Origin: Candolleomyces eurysporus
Lineage: Eukaryota; Basidiomycota; Agaricomycetes; Agaricales; Psathyrellaceae
Assembly: GCA_027579435.1 (NCBI GenBank)
Contig: JANBPK010000773.1
Span: 124,001-188,000, forward strand
Length of the DNA stretch: 64,000 bases
Reading direction: 5' to 3'
Shown here: positions 34,044 to 45,887 of the stretch, piece after piece
Layout: each line of letters opens with the position of its first letter
Position numbering within the stretch: position 1 is the first letter of the stretch
Notes under the pieces: model-generated
Told to the model about the DNA's origin: nothing
The model's input: the letters and a program-made list of their open reading frames with translations, nothing else
Database searches by the model: none
Made by a program: the position numbers and the translations under genes

Positions 34044-36159
34044 ATGTCCAGTAACGTATCATACTTCAAGAACGCCAAACACTTCGTAGCGAACCCAACC
34101 TTTAACACCTTCATCTCGGATGGAGACGGTGAGTGAATAGTTGTGCCGTGCTAAGTGACCCCGATAAGCTGATAATCGCTTAGCCCTGCAATATCTACAC
34201 AAGCACTCAGCCACGAGTGCTATGCACGACTCAGAAGAGCGGTACCCGCCACCCTTGTGTCACGAAGGTACTCGCGACGTCGTCATATCTCGGATCGAGG
34301 GGTGGTATGGGTTCGAAATTCCACCGGAGAAGAAGATCATGTGGGTCCATGCCCCTGCAGGCTACGGGAAGACTGCGGTTGCGGGGACGGTGTCGAAGAA
34401 GATGGAGAGCCGTACGGACCTGGACTTCAACCCCGTCGGTGCTACGTTCTTCTTCTGGAGAACATCTCCAGAGCGCAACAGTCCTGCGCGCTTCATCATC
34501 ACCTTGGCGTATCAGTTCACCATGTCGATCCCCGAGCTCGCCCCTCATATCGAAGCGGCGGTGAAGCGAAATCCGATGGTCCTCAACAAGGCGCTCGAAA
34601 TTCAGCTAATGAAGCTCATCGTCGAGCCGTTCAAATCTCTGGGAGAGTTGGACGACATGCCTCATCGACTCGTTATCATCGATGGGCTTGACGAGTGCAT
34701 CAACTCGGATCAGCAGTCTCGAGTCGAAAAGCAGTATGCGGAAGATCAAGAACGCGTTCAAGTTCGCGTCCTAGAACTCATCCTCACTCTTCAGTCCCAT
34801 CACCTTCCCCTCTGTTTCCTCATTCTCAGTAGGCCGGAGCCGTGGATCAAGCAACACATTGGGTCCAAGTCGTTCCAAGCCAAAACAGAGATATTGGATC
34901 TCTATCAAGTCGGGGATCATATGAAGGACGTGGAGGTATTTGTCAGGGATGAGCTGGCTCGAATTGCACAGAGCTTGGAACCCCAGCCAAGTGACGATGA
35001 ACAGTGGCCTGGGGAAGATCTCGCTCGACTCTTTCTGTTCAGAGCACGCGGCCACATGCTCTACGCGGCCACCGTTATCCGTCATATCGATGACCCATAC
35101 GACGATCCACGTCAACGACTTCAAGATATCCTGGACCGCAGGTTCAATTCCACTCCAGATCTCGCCCACTCGACTCCCTTCTCCTCCCTTCACGAACTCT
35201 ATCGCCAAATCTTACTGTCATGCCCCCGAGCACGTCAGGGAACCATGGTTGAGGCTCTCGAAGACATCCTAGCCTTTCGTCGCTCTCTATTTTCGAGAGT
35301 TAGTTTGAAAACTGCCCTGGATGCCCTCCACGTCCTTCAGCGAATCTGCGGGCGAACATTTGACAAGGCCATTCGACCCCTCCACGCGGTGATTTCCCTA
35401 AGCGCTCAGGGTGACGATTACTTCATGCTTGGCATGTTCTATCATTCGTCTTTTCCCGAATTCCTGCTGAATCATCCCCAACTTTCGCCGGATGTGACAA
35501 TCGATTTGAAGAAGGGGGTCGGAAGGCTACTGGCGGGTTGTTTGAAGACGCTGTCGCCTATCACCTTGGATAGTCCGGTTGCCGAGCAACATCTCCAATT
35601 CGCGTTGGGGTCATGGGGACAGTACTGGAGGGAATGGATACCCTCCGATGAAGTCGAACTTTCCTCAACGGTCAAAGCGCTCCTTGCAGTTGACCTCACC
35701 GCGTGCTTTGTTCATGAGCTCGAATGTGACAACCTTCTTACCGCTCGATCTATATCGGCCTGTGTCAATGATCTATATCATCCTACCATAAACCTCATCG
35801 TGGCGAATAAGTCGCCTCCCACCCCTGCTCCTTTCTTCGATGATGCCGTTTCACATCTTCGATGCTCGGTGGAAGGAGCCTTCATGCACTTTTTGCAATC
35901 AGGTTCTAACCAAGATCTCTCAAGGCTCCTTCGCGTCCACTACCAAGAGGTGGGCCGACATTTTGCAGAAACGTTTGCAACTCGTCCACCCGGATTCGAC
36001 AACTTTATTCAAGCTTTGAGAAATCGACTGGAGTTCTGTATTCACCTTGAGTATAGATTGGCAACCGTTCATGGGGACGAGGAGGATCTCCTACTACCGC
36101 CTGATCATATAAGAGTCCTGATCGAGAACTTATTGAAGCTAGTTTATCAGAAAGGCTAG
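34044..36159 (+). CDS. NACHT-domain NTPase (NLR-like), N2
   Basis: Two exons: 34044-34128 and 34184-36159 (intron GTGAGT to TAG), 686 residues. First-exon peptide contains 'YFKNAKHFVANPTFNTF', close to N3. Walker A 'APAGYGKT', Walker B 'LVIIDGLDE' and 'LILSRPEPW' are intact. The first 300 residues are nearly identical to N1, while the C-terminal half is much more diverged, as expected if the C-terminus carries recognition or is under less constraint. No repeat domain. The stop at 36159 lies about 80 bases from the 3' end of a J-family relict on the opposite strand. Complete. Confidence 0.9.
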
Positions 36160-36241
36160 TTTACACATCGCGTATGAAGAGGTCTAGGATTAGATAATAG
36201 ACAGTGTATCCGAACTACCACACACGACTAATCATCTCCTT

Positions 36242-36345
36242 TCAACACGTATCCTTATCCTCCATATCCCGCTCAACCCTCATGTAAAGCAGGCCCTGCA
36301 CCACAAACACGATAGTCCACCCCAAACGCTGGTTCTGTGTCATAA
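36242..36345 (-). pseudogene. J-family relict (C-terminal end)
   Basis: Minus strand reads 'WTIVFVVQGLLYMRVERD' then Met-Glu-Asp-Lys-Asp-Thr-Cys and a stop. This matches the J4 end 'IIVFAVQGVLYKRVEQD' then Ile-Glu-Asp-Lys-Asp-Thr-Ser. Upstream the resemblance stops at a dispersed repeat, so only the last exon end remains. It is convergent with N2. Confidence 0.8.
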
Positions 36346-36495
36346 AGTCTAACATATTAGCGTCTAGAAATGTGCTCATCTTACAAAAGGCCCTTATAAT
36401 AGACACATACAGCCTCAACTCGTATCCTGTCAGATTCCGCTTGTACCGATTTGCCTTGTATAGTGAAGGCACTCGAGTACGGGAATCTTGCGCGT
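36346..36495. repeat. dispersed repeat (copy at 43.5 kb)
   Basis: Direct repeat of 43535-43685: 'attagcgtctagaaatgtgctcat' region, the 'ctcaactcgtatcctg' region and 'actcgagtacgggaat' are shared in order. Both copies lie just beyond a NACHT 3' end. Nature unknown; no terminal repeats or transposase seen. Confidence 0.7.
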
Positions 36496-36599
36496 TGCAA
36501 CTTGTATGTATGTGTGGGCAGGGGCTCAGGTACATTGGCGCTTCGAAGATGAGAGCTTAACCAGACGTCGATCTGTTCTCTTGACGATGGAGCCTTGCA

Positions 36600-37359
36600 A
36601 AAGGCTTCAGTGGAGCGATAGGATCGATGACAGTGGTCGTTGAATCCTTGAACAAGCTCCAACTTGAGCCACTTGGAAACATGGCGGCTTGCCGCCCCTC
36701 CCCAAGAGATATACATGAGCTTGGTCCGCTGCGGGGTAGAAACTCAGAGCAAACCAAGGACAGGATGGTGACACGTTTACGCCAGCTGTCTGGATAAAAC
36801 NAAAAAAGTTCAACAAAATCTTGCCGAGTGGTTCAGGTGGTAGGTAGTTGAGTAAGGGATTTATGCATTGCCTAAGGTGACCGCTTAGCGTGACTGAATA
36901 GGAGAATGTGTTCGATCTTGTTCATCTCAACTTTGACAAAGCAAGAGATGAATGAGACGCCGGCTCTACCCCATTCCAAGGGCCCTTGTATGACCGTGAA
37001 AGGATTGTTAACTAACTCACGACCACAAATCACGGCCGTTCTTATCAGTGGCAGTTATTAATTGTCAAAGCCAGGGATCGAGCCGATGGGCCAGCCCTGA
37101 CTCTGCCTGATCCGCGGTCACGCCGCACAGCAGCCTAAACCATGGTCATTTCAAGTGCCACTAGAACAGATTGATTTCGAGCGCATACTAGTATCCAATC
37201 CCGTTTATCTTCCAAGCGAGGGACCTAACTAGATTCAAGCCACACTACTATACATTAATTTGTACTCCACAATGGATTCTCGTTACGATTTTATTGGCTA
37301 TCGATATCTGTGGCTTACTATCAATGGGAGGGAAGTCTAGCCAAAGCGATACAATACCA
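36600..37359. other. intergenic region
   Basis: No gene recognised. An N near 36801 precedes a run of six As. The right end is the 3' flank of the GPCR gene. Confidence 0.4.
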
Positions 37360-39025
37360 TCAGTCATCAGAAAACTGACCCCGAGGAACCTGTTGCGTCG
37401 GCAAAGGTGCAGATTCAGTCACCTCTAATGATCCAACTCCTTCATGATCCTGGACCTTCGGTGGCGGCAACGAGTCCATCGCATCGGATTTGTGCCTCCC
37501 AAACAGAACGGTGTTTGGCCGGGTCGTCAAGAGCAGGGTAACATTGAATGCTCCGCTTAGAACAAGCAACGACAATGAGACAAATTCTAGAGCTGAAGGA
37601 ACCGTCACCTGGTCAAGTCTGTTGCGTTCTAGCTCAAACCGAATCCAACGAACAATGCTAAATGGGAGAACAGTGATGCAAAACACCATCGGGTATCTTA
37701 TTGAATTAGATTGGATGCCTTGAGCTGTCGTGCTGAGCTGTTGAGTACTAGGGAGAGGACACGTACGCGAGCATGATTTTAGCCTGATTTCTGAGCTCCT
37801 TAGGAAAGCCATCACCGGCACCTTGAACGGAGTTGACACGTCGAAATTTGAATCTCCACCATGAGTTGGGATGTGGGGTGATTTGACCACGGCTCCAGAA
37901 GAATAGAGGGGTGTAGGTCAGGATTGAGACCACCAAAGTCAACCAGAGCCATAAATATTCTCCCCAGAGGCGCCATTGCCTGTATGACTGGCCAATCCAG
38001 CACCAGTACTGTGATTCCGTCAATGTGATTTTCACTTTGTCAGCAGAAGTACAGCGACACGATCCAAAGTTTTGCTCACCGGAACCGGTGCTATATAACG
38101 ATGCTGTTTATCTTCGTGTGAGTGTAGAGCGTTTCCAAGAATAATCATGAGGATAACGAAGCCCCATATTCCTGTAACAAGAAACTTGGTCACTAGCAAA
38201 GACTCTGATGCCCTACCAATCCATATCCCTCTGAAGGTGTAGATAGCGAGCAGCTGGATAGTATACGGGATGAATCATTGACTTAGTTCATGTGAAAATC
38301 AGGGCGCAAGCCAAAAGGCATACCAAGATGTTCAAGGGAACCGAGGTTTCCCCTAGTTGCTTGAGCACTCCTGAAATAGAAAGTAAGTCTCCAATGGCTC
38401 CAATGAAGGGTAACCGGACACACCTTGCGCAGTACAGTAAGCGCCAACTTCTACTTTGCCCTCATTCACCCATTTGACATTGCCAACGATTGCGCCTAGC
38501 GCTTGAATGGCATCCCCAAGGAACACAGAGAACTGGGATGAAAAGGAGAAAAGATTGATTCAATGTAGGCCAACCACCATTGACACAGCGAAGTTGCATA
38601 CCATAATCACGTCTACTGGGTCAACAAATATGTGCCATTTCTGATGTTGTCGCCTCTGTCTGATAACATTGCGCTGCACGGATATGAGCACGTAAGGTTT
38701 ATCACTTCGAATGGAAATAAACTCACGATTATGATTCTGAATACGAATAGTACCGCTAAAAGCGAAGCGAATCCCGCGAGGATCACCATCTGAAGTGGCG
38801 ATCAGCGCGTATCAGCATTTGTTGATTGGAGTACTATGGGACGATGTCGCTTCGTGTTCGTGTTCGTGTTCGTCCCTCCTCCCAGTAGAGATGTAAGAGA
38901 CAACTCACCGCCAAGCCGATGCTCTGGCCACGGCTCAAACAATGTAAGGAAGCGTCACCGTTGCGAAAACGATGATACTCTTCCTCCGTGCAGGTTCTAA
39001 TTCCAGGAATATCAGCGGAGGCCAT
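37360..39025 (-). CDS. seven-TM G protein-coupled receptor, cAMP/glucose-receptor-like
   Basis: About eight exons joined by GT-AG introns, from the ATG at 39025 to a TGA at 37360. Spliced peptides in order: a short N-terminus with two Cys, TM1 'ILAGFASLLAVLFVF', TM2 'FLGDAIQALGAIV' followed by 'VNEGKVEVGAYCTAQG', TM3 near 'PLNIL', TM4 'IWGFVILMIILG', 'YWCWIGQSYRQWRLWGEYLW', TM5 'LTLVVSILTYTPLFFW', TM6 'YPMVFCITVLPFSIVRW', TM7 'LEFVSLSLLVLSG'. The 'YWCWIG...GEY.W' and 'AYCTAQG' signatures are typical of basidiomycete receptors related to Dictyostelium cAMP receptors and yeast Gpr1. Predicted to signal through a heterotrimeric G protein at the plasma membrane; ligand unknown. One acceptor is AAG. 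Cytosolic tail of about 45 residues, Pro-rich. Confidence 0.8.
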
Positions 39026-39740
39026 CGTTGGCACTGCAGGGACTGGTGGGTTCAAAAACTTCGACAGGGACTGACAAAATTTACAGAAACGAGGAGTTTA
39101 TACGATAATATTACCGCGTAAACCTTTTGCAGATCATCAAAAAAAAATCCAAGCTGCATGTCAGTGCAGTGCCTACCGCTGGAGAGCCTTGGCACTGAAC
39201 CGCCCTGTGGCACGACAGACCAAGCTAAACTGCACCAACCTGGCATTCCAATGATGTTTCACATAAGAACTCAATACCCCGCACACCCTTGAGGCTCATG
39301 TTAGCTGTGGGACCAACAGCACTGTTTCCATCCTGGTCGATTTTCCTGACATGTGGCGTACAGTGGACAGTGGCGGCAGTGGGCCCAGTGAGCAGCCTTG
39401 GAGATCGGCCTAGATCCGTTGCACAGGCTTCGCGCTGGAGAAATTATGGCGTCATCAACACCATGAAGTTTTTCACAGCGTTACCTTTCGGACAGCAAAG
39501 TCGCGAGGCTTGGGAAGATCTTGTCCAACAGCTGAGGCGGGAGAGCAGACATATAGGAGAGGCGGGCTAGCAGAAGGTGAGCCGCGTAATGGGCATAGGA
39601 TTGGATTGCTTGGCCCAGTTGTCCACCCAACGGTGTGTATATCCCATCCAGAGTTACATTCCATTACTTTAGCAGACTACACGCATGACGAGGGGTGCAA
39701 GAACAATTTCCTCGAACGCGCGGTATCTGCCGGCCGGATT
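39026..39740. other. intergenic region upstream of the GPCR
   Basis: Promoter side of the GPCR gene, then sequence with short open frames only. No gene recognised. Confidence 0.4.
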
Positions 39741-39749
39741 GGTTGTTCC

Positions 39750-39825
39750 TGTAAATGCCGCGCGAACGATCTTGGCACTTTAAATATGGCTCGTCAGGAC
39801 GACAAGCGGTATACACATCGCGGGA
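39750..39825 (+). pseudogene. NACHT gene 3'-end relict
   Basis: Plus strand 'atggctcgtcaggacgac' followed by 'acacatcgcg' matches the minus-strand 3' ends of the NACHT relict at 52.35 kb and of N4 ('VRQDD' then stop). Only the last 20-25 codons and 3' flank are recognisable. It ends about 60 bases from the stop of J1, on the opposite strand. Confidence 0.6.
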
Positions 39826-39887
39826 GTCCAATGTCAGACAGTGCATCACAATAAATAAAATGTACTATACATAAATTGGATTTCCTT

Positions 39888-42582
39888 TCAATTCGTATCC
39901 TCATCCTCAATATCCTGTGGAACTTTCTTGTAAAGAACACCCTGAACTACAAGCACGACAGCCAATCCCAAAGTCACCGAGTCCCCAAGTGAATAAGGGC
40001 TCCTGATCTCCCCAGCCCTCCACGCCAGCCACGGAATATATGCCGCAAAATCAATGACCCTGACCGCCAAGAGCATCCAAGCAGCCAACTTGTGCTGGCC
40101 CGCAAACGTCTTGGATCTATAGTTCAACACCGCTTGGAAGATAGTACCGCAAAGGTAGAGTGGCGAGAGGAGATAGCTTCCGATTGCGTTTGGGATAACG
40201 AGGTCGGCTCCGAGTGGGTCCGGCGTTGGACCAAGACGAGAGATGAGAGGGAGGTCGCGTAGGGTATCGATGAAGGTGAAGGTGAATACGCCCGTGAGGA
40301 TCTGTTTGTTGTCGAAGGGTAAGTACTTTCATCGAAAGAATAACAGACTGAAACGTACCCCGATAATCCACCACTTCCTGCCCCTCGTCTCCAGCCTCGC
40401 ACTGGCCCTCTCCAAATGCGAGGCCGGCATCAACGTCACGCAAGGGAACCTTGCACCCTTAACCTCCAATCTCAACACCGCTCGTAAGATGACGATCGGA
40501 ATCAAGATGTACCAGTATACGGCCATCACGAGCACTAATAAAGATAAAAGCAGTGGTTTACCCTCTCTAAACGCTTTTCGGACCCAGAGGTCAAGTGCAA
40601 AGGAAAGGACAAAGCCAAAAGCTGAGAGTGAGGACCCGATAATGCTGATTCCGACCGTTGTTGAGCGGGTGTACCAGTAGTGTAATCGCAAATTGAGGCG
40701 GATAAAGCTGATACCCACGCTGCAGAGAAGGGGCGTCAGATCTTGAAAGAGAGACGTCGACTTATAGATATGGTGACATACCAAATCACATTCAATACGA
40801 CCATCCTTCCGACATGATTATCGGGTGAGTACTTATGACCATGAATTCGCCCTGTCGATTGCGAGTTCGTCAGTAAGGCTATTCGAGGATTGTGATACGC
40901 AGGGAAGATGGAAATGACTGACGCAGAAATTCTGCAAGTCGTTGGGCTTGAGCTTTTTCGGACTCGGTAGCCGTTGCGTTTAGCTTGTCTGCGTTTGCCT
41001 GGGCCATCTGCACCACATCGGCTAGAAGCAGTTTCTCTGGTGTGGTGCCCGAATACGCTAGATTCCAGGTGAATTGCATGAATTGAGGAACTTCTAATGA
41101 GATAAAAACCCCAGAAATGAGAACGAGGGTTTTCGTATGATGGTGACTACGATCAACGGACCAGGAACGGATTCCACAGGGCAACGTTCTCGATTAACCG
41201 GCACACGGATGAGGTCCTGCGAGTCGATGAGCTACAGCAATTAAGAACAAGATTTTACACATACCGAGGGGCCCCAGGGTCCCCTGGTAGCGGTAATAAA
41301 AGGGGCGTAAGCCGTTTGGTTTTGGAATGTACCGGTCTTTTCGTCTGGCACTTCAAGCTCGATTCGCGTTTCGCAGTTCGCTTGCCTGTGAAACTCACGA
41401 AAACAATTCAACCCGCTTATCAATCTGCCGCCTTCCATCGAACAACCGTTTAGGCCCTGAAGGAAGAGAAGGCTTAAGCATAACCTCCTCTGCTAGAAGG
41501 GAATCAGGTTTCGTACCATGTCCACACGAAGGCGGTTCTGGTATACATCGTATGCCTTTTTGTTGTAGATTTTGTCCATTCGTACGATGCGCAGGTCCGT
41601 TCTATTCACAGCCGGGGAAAGAGATCCAATTAGCNAAAAAAATTCCAGTCAAAAGGATCAGCTAAGAAAAGCCTCACCTTGTAACGACGTAAGGATGCGC
41701 TTCCAAAGGCGACTTCCCCCGTGTCGATTGAATAGGCGCTGGAACCGTCCCAAACATCGTTGGTCCATCGTCTTCATTTTCATTCTCACTTGTCTGTCCG
41801 CACTCGCTCTTTATTGAATGAAATTCGATCAACGGGACGGAGATGGCGAATGACTCGAGAGCTGCATCTCGCAGGGCTGCAGGCGTTTCTNGGGGGGAAG
41901 AAATCTCCTCTCGCTTTTCGATCGTGGCTTTCGGGACTGATTTCGGGCTGCACAACTACTGCGGGAACCCAGGTCGTGAAGTTTGTGATATAGTCGAAGA
42001 GGGAGGGAGATTGAGGAACCAGTTTAAAGGTTGCCCTGATATCGAAGTTTCTCAACGTAATGGCTTTAGCACTAACAGTACATGATAATTTCAGCAAATG
42101 AGCCCGTGAGCGATCTGGACGGGTGGAACTTACAAGGTTTCGAGCGGGATGGATAGATTAACCTTTGTATGGACGTGCTCATCCATGAGTGTCACCCCAC
42201 GAAAGACGGTATCTGAGAAGATGTAGTCCTCATACATCCAGTGATAGTACTGCCCAGACAGTGCGTCGTTCCAAGGGTCAAGTGTCCGAACCCAAATAGT
42301 CGCAATGATATCGAACTTCTGATCCCTATCCACCAGCGGTTGCACGACGGTAGTGATATCCTTGACCTCCGCCAAAGTATCGTTTTCGTACAAAAATTTG
42401 TGGGGTGCTCGCAGGTCATGAAACCTATCAGATAACAATTTCGTAAGGCCGATTGAAAAGAGGAGTGAAGTGAGAGTGCAAACGGCCAGGAGCACACATT
42501 TGCATCCTGAGGTTCGCCGATTTCTACTGGGGACGATGCCAGGGTCGAGGATAAGCTTTTCGTATCCGGTGGAGGTGGCCAT
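39888..42582 (-). CDS. polytopic membrane protein, J family copy 1
   Basis: ATG at 42582, stop at 39888, nine exons by comparison with J4. Cytosolic N-terminus with basic patch and 'GCKCVLLAV', TM1 near residues 30-50, a long non-membrane domain with 'LVDRDQKFDIIATIWVRTLDP', 'FSDTVFRGVTLMDEHVHTK', 'NFDIRATFKLVPQSPSL' and 'RIELEVPDEKTG', then about seven TM helices in the last 270 residues ('YWYTRSTTVGISIIGSS', 'LETRGRKWWIIG', 'NYRSKTFAG') and an acidic end. An N at 41891 before six identical bases breaks exon 2; dropping it gives 'DFFPPETPAALRDAALES', matching J2-J4. I recognise this only as a mushroom family without known function. The most diverged of the four copies. TATA box 37 bases upstream. 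Confidence 0.8.
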
Positions 42583-42612
42583 GGGAAGAGCGTCATTCTA
42601 TGAAAGGTTTGG

Positions 42613-42619
42613 TTTTATA
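42613..42619 (-). promoter_or_regulatory. TATA box of J1
   Basis: TATAAAA on the minus strand, 37 bases before the ATG of J1. J2, J3 and J4 have the equivalent element 42 bases before their ATGs. Confidence 0.6.
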
Positions 42620-43029
42620 TCTGGAACTTGGAAGCGCCCAAGTTGCCGTTCACTGGCCTCGTGAGCCATGGCAATGAATTGGTGGCTGATCGATTCTACA
42701 TATCTAACTCTTATCTTTCAGCTATCTAAGTTACAATGGACCAGCTTAGCCCAAAGTCTCGCGCCAAAAGAAAGCTAAGCCAAATTCAGTGGGTTGCGTT
42801 TCACCACAAACACGATCAACTAGGCTGGCCTCACCCCAGCACCAGCATGCCCGGACACAAGACTCAACTTGAGCTCAACGTTTAATTCGTCCATCTACTA
42901 CCCCCCTGGGACCGGTAGCTATAGACTGTTGGGAGTTCGACTGTCGATGGTGGTCGTAGTATCTTCCCCGGATCCAAGATCTATCGGTACTGAATGTGTG
43001 GCTCATAGCTACCTATAGAAATAAGCATG
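42620..43029. other. upstream region of J1
   Basis: No gene seen. Between the J1 promoter and a NACHT relict. Confidence 0.4.
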
Positions 43030-43320
43030 TTCCGCGGGCAGTCCGAAACCCGGACTTGCTCACAGTAGCGTCCTCAGGACTGCTAGCGTTGCATAGTAGT
43101 CTCCTTATCTATCTTCTCCCGATCGAGCAACGTCCTAATACTATCGCTCCCGATTTCGACAATACTGTTCAGGCATTCATGAAACACAGAGAGAGCTCTA
43201 TGAGCGACTCGAAAAGGGTATAGTTTTCTCGGCAGGACAGAAAACGTCGAGAGAGCGTTTCAGCTCGTTTCAAGATATGCATTTGGACCTTTTCACAGGT
43301 GCTGGTCTGAAGTGCATGCC
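43030..43320 (+). pseudogene. NACHT gene relict, C-terminal end
   Basis: Peptides in shifting frames, 'PDFDNTVQAF' then 'ELYERLEKGIVFSAGQ' then 'VERAFQLVSRYA', match the N3 C-terminus ('PGFGIAVQAF', 'ELYEQLEQGVVCSARG', 'MFKLVSRYQ') in order. At least one frameshift. The N-terminal and NTPase parts are absent. Confidence 0.75.
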
Positions 43321-43534
43321 GAGTGCCATGGCCACGCTCTTTTGTTCTCGCTGAGCAACGAGGCTCGAGAAAACAATGCGTTCACTGACCATGTGTTCAC
43401 ATTAAATTAGATAGCGCTCGGAACTCTCGGAACTCTTGGAACCCAATACTTAGGACGCATATTCCAAATGTGAATGTACGTTCCAGCTGTGTGTAGCACG
43501 GACCAAGGCTAGTACCGGCTGTAAACCTGTGTCA

Positions 43535-43685
43535 TAGAGTCCAATATTAGCGTCTAGGAATGTGCTCATTCAGCAAAAGGCTCTTACAGTAGACACCCAC
43601 CCTCAGCTCGTATCCTGCCAGACTCCGCTCGTACCTATTTGCCTTGCATAGCGAAGACGCTCGAGTACGGGAATAACACACACGC
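43535..43685. repeat. dispersed repeat (copy at 36.35 kb)
   Basis: Same-orientation copy of 36346-36495, following a NACHT 3' end as at 36.2 kb. The J-derived part found at 36.24-36.34 kb is not present here. Confidence 0.7.
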
Positions 43686-43689
43686 GGGA

Positions 43690-44070
43690 CTGATTAACGG
43701 TTCGTATTCTACCTCCGAAAGTGGCGGTAGTTCTGATTCTGAGATATCTACGTCCGAGCAGTCCTAGTCAGGTAGGTAACCTGCCTGAAGGATGCCTTAG
43801 TCACGGTAACTAACGGCGAGAGGAGGACACGCTCACCTCATCATCGGTGCGGTACATGGTGTGTGCATAAGAGGCAGAATATTCCGTAAACTATGACCCC
43901 AGCACGAGCAGCTCACATGCCTAGGACGATGAGCATCGGTAAGCCAAGGACCCGCCGCCACCGTGACCCAATTTGCAAGCACCCACCGCCACAACGCCTC
44001 CCAAGGTGTTGATTGATGCAACGTCGATTCGGACTGAGCCGATTAAACATGATAGTATTACATTTTGCTT
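43690..44070. other. 3' flank of the bisphosphate nucleotidase gene
   Basis: No gene recognised; short open frames only. Confidence 0.4.
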
Positions 44071-45289
44071 TTAAACCTTGGCTTTGAGTTCCCCTTGAAC
44101 CTTTTGCACCGCAGCCAAAACTTGCGAATGAACGTCCTTTCCAGCGGCAATGACGCCGTAGTTCTCGCCTAGCGTCCTCCCGAGACCGAAATCCAAAGGC
44201 TCCCCACGTGAGTTGGTGACAACGCCGCCTGCCTCTTCGACGAGGATTTGTCCGGGAGCGTGGTCCTGAAAAGCGTGATTAAGATAGTTTGCGTTACTAA
44301 ACAAGCTGAAACGCTTACCCAGATTTTCTCTTTGTATCCGACACCGGTCGGCATCCGGAGGTAAGCCCCGCCTTCACCTCGACAGAGGCTGGCGTACTTG
44401 GCTTGGCTGTCCATACGGAGAGGCGTCGCTTTTACACCGAGTGCTGCGGAGACACGGTCGTTGAAAGAATGAGATGAATGGGCCGCCTCGACGGATTCGA
44501 GGAACTTGAGAGCCTCAAGAGAGGTAGTGGGAGGAATACGAAGAGGGATGGGGTCCGTTCCTTCGAGAGAGAGCTGCCTCGCTCCTTGTCCACGAACAGC
44601 TGAGAATATGGCACCGACGCCTCTCTCGGGGTGAGCAGGGTCAATAGGGAGGTTGGGGCAACCGATAACGCCGACTTGGACCTTGGAGTCGACGATCAGG
44701 GATAGACAGACGGCGTACTGTTCGCCTCGAAGGAAACCTTTTGTCCCGTCAATGGGGTCAATAGTCCACATCCCTGAGAGCTATGAGTATCAACGTTTAG
44801 GTAGAGAAAAGGGTGACGCACTTCCTTGGCTTCCACCTGTATGGTTCCCCCTGTCAATGGCGTCCAAGAGCTGGTCTGCACTCTGGTCCCTCCCTGGCCC
44901 AACACCCCACAGGGGATCGTCACCAGCAGCGAGAGGAGCCGTCAACGCATCGTTGGCAAGACTTATAATCCTATCTCTCATAGCCTTGCCACTTTCCACA
45001 CGCAAATCCGACGCATCCTCTTCTCCGACGATGGGGTCGTTTGGGAACGCGTTTTGAAGGATGGTGCTAATCAAAGCTTGGGCCGCAAAGTCCCCAACTA
45101 TTAAAGGGTATTTCTTTAATGAGAGATAGCACGTTGTAGGGTCGGAAACATACCAGTCACAGGAGATTTATCTCCCTTGACGAGCGTCTCGTTCTTGATC
45201 AGCTTTTCGAAGACTGACGAGGTCAAAACGCAGGCTCGTCGCACGGCTGCAATCGCAACCTTTTCTTCTTGAGCGTATGAAGTCGCCAT
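44071..45289 (-). CDS. MET22: 3'(2'),5'-bisphosphate nucleotidase (HAL2/MET22 type)
   Basis: Four exons: 45289-45154, 45097-44822, 44773-44319 and 44265-44071; 1062 bases, 353 residues, close to yeast Met22 (357). Lithium-sensitive inositol-monophosphatase-fold motifs are all present: 'VGEEDASDL' near 69-77, 'WTIDPIDGTKGFLRGEQYA' near 140-158 (split by intron 2 just before it), 'GVIGCPNLP', and 'WDHAPGQILVEEAGG' near 289-303 (split by intron 3 after Trp). Known reaction: removal of the 3' phosphate from PAP and PAPS, sparing exoribonucleases and sulphate assimilation from PAP; Mg-dependent, inhibited by Li and Na. Divergent from the F-box gene at 45.9 kb. Complete. Confidence 0.92.
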
Positions 45290-45887
45290 AGATGAGCTAG
45301 AGCTGAAGAACCAGGCAAATCGAGTCCTCAACGCTGTGAGCATCGACTACAACGATGGTGATGGCACCGAAAAGGCCGGCCTGCGATTGGTCGGCAACCT
45401 ATACGTTGTTTGGCAAAACCTTGCCTTCCAATTATGGACCTACGGGTATCCCTATATGATGTCGACGATGATCGAAAGCCTCTCGAACCCCAATGACGAC
45501 AAGTGAAGGGACAAAAAGCTGTCTGAGACCTCTAACTGAAATGCACGGAGGAATCCCACCTCGTACTCCCCGCTAAAAGGCGACAAACGCAATATTCTCC
45601 CCCATACTGCACTTTACCGTCGCTTTCCACTTTGTGTAAAATTCATACCGAGGACTGCCTATAAGGCAAGCTGAAAAATTTGTGTGATACACGGTACGCT
45701 AAAGCTCTTTTGAGCTCACCATCTACTTCCCTAATAATTCTTGTTGGCTAGTAGACGATTTCGCGCGGTCAATACACGAACACCTCTTCAAAGCAGAACC
45801 TCTGCTAATAATCTCCCAAAGGTCAGTTAAATCACCAGAGAAACGACGTCCATCCTTTCTCAACGGCCGCTTCAACTCTCCAACAGT
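45290..45887. other. divergent promoter region, MET22 and F-box gene
   Basis: About 600 bases between two genes that start away from each other. An open stretch next to MET22 (45.3-45.5 kb) has no family resemblance. Confidence 0.45.

Noticed and set aside
38830..38875. 'gttcgt' short tandem repeat near the GPCR start
   Set aside because: Only three to four copies of a six-base unit within an intron; common and not informative.
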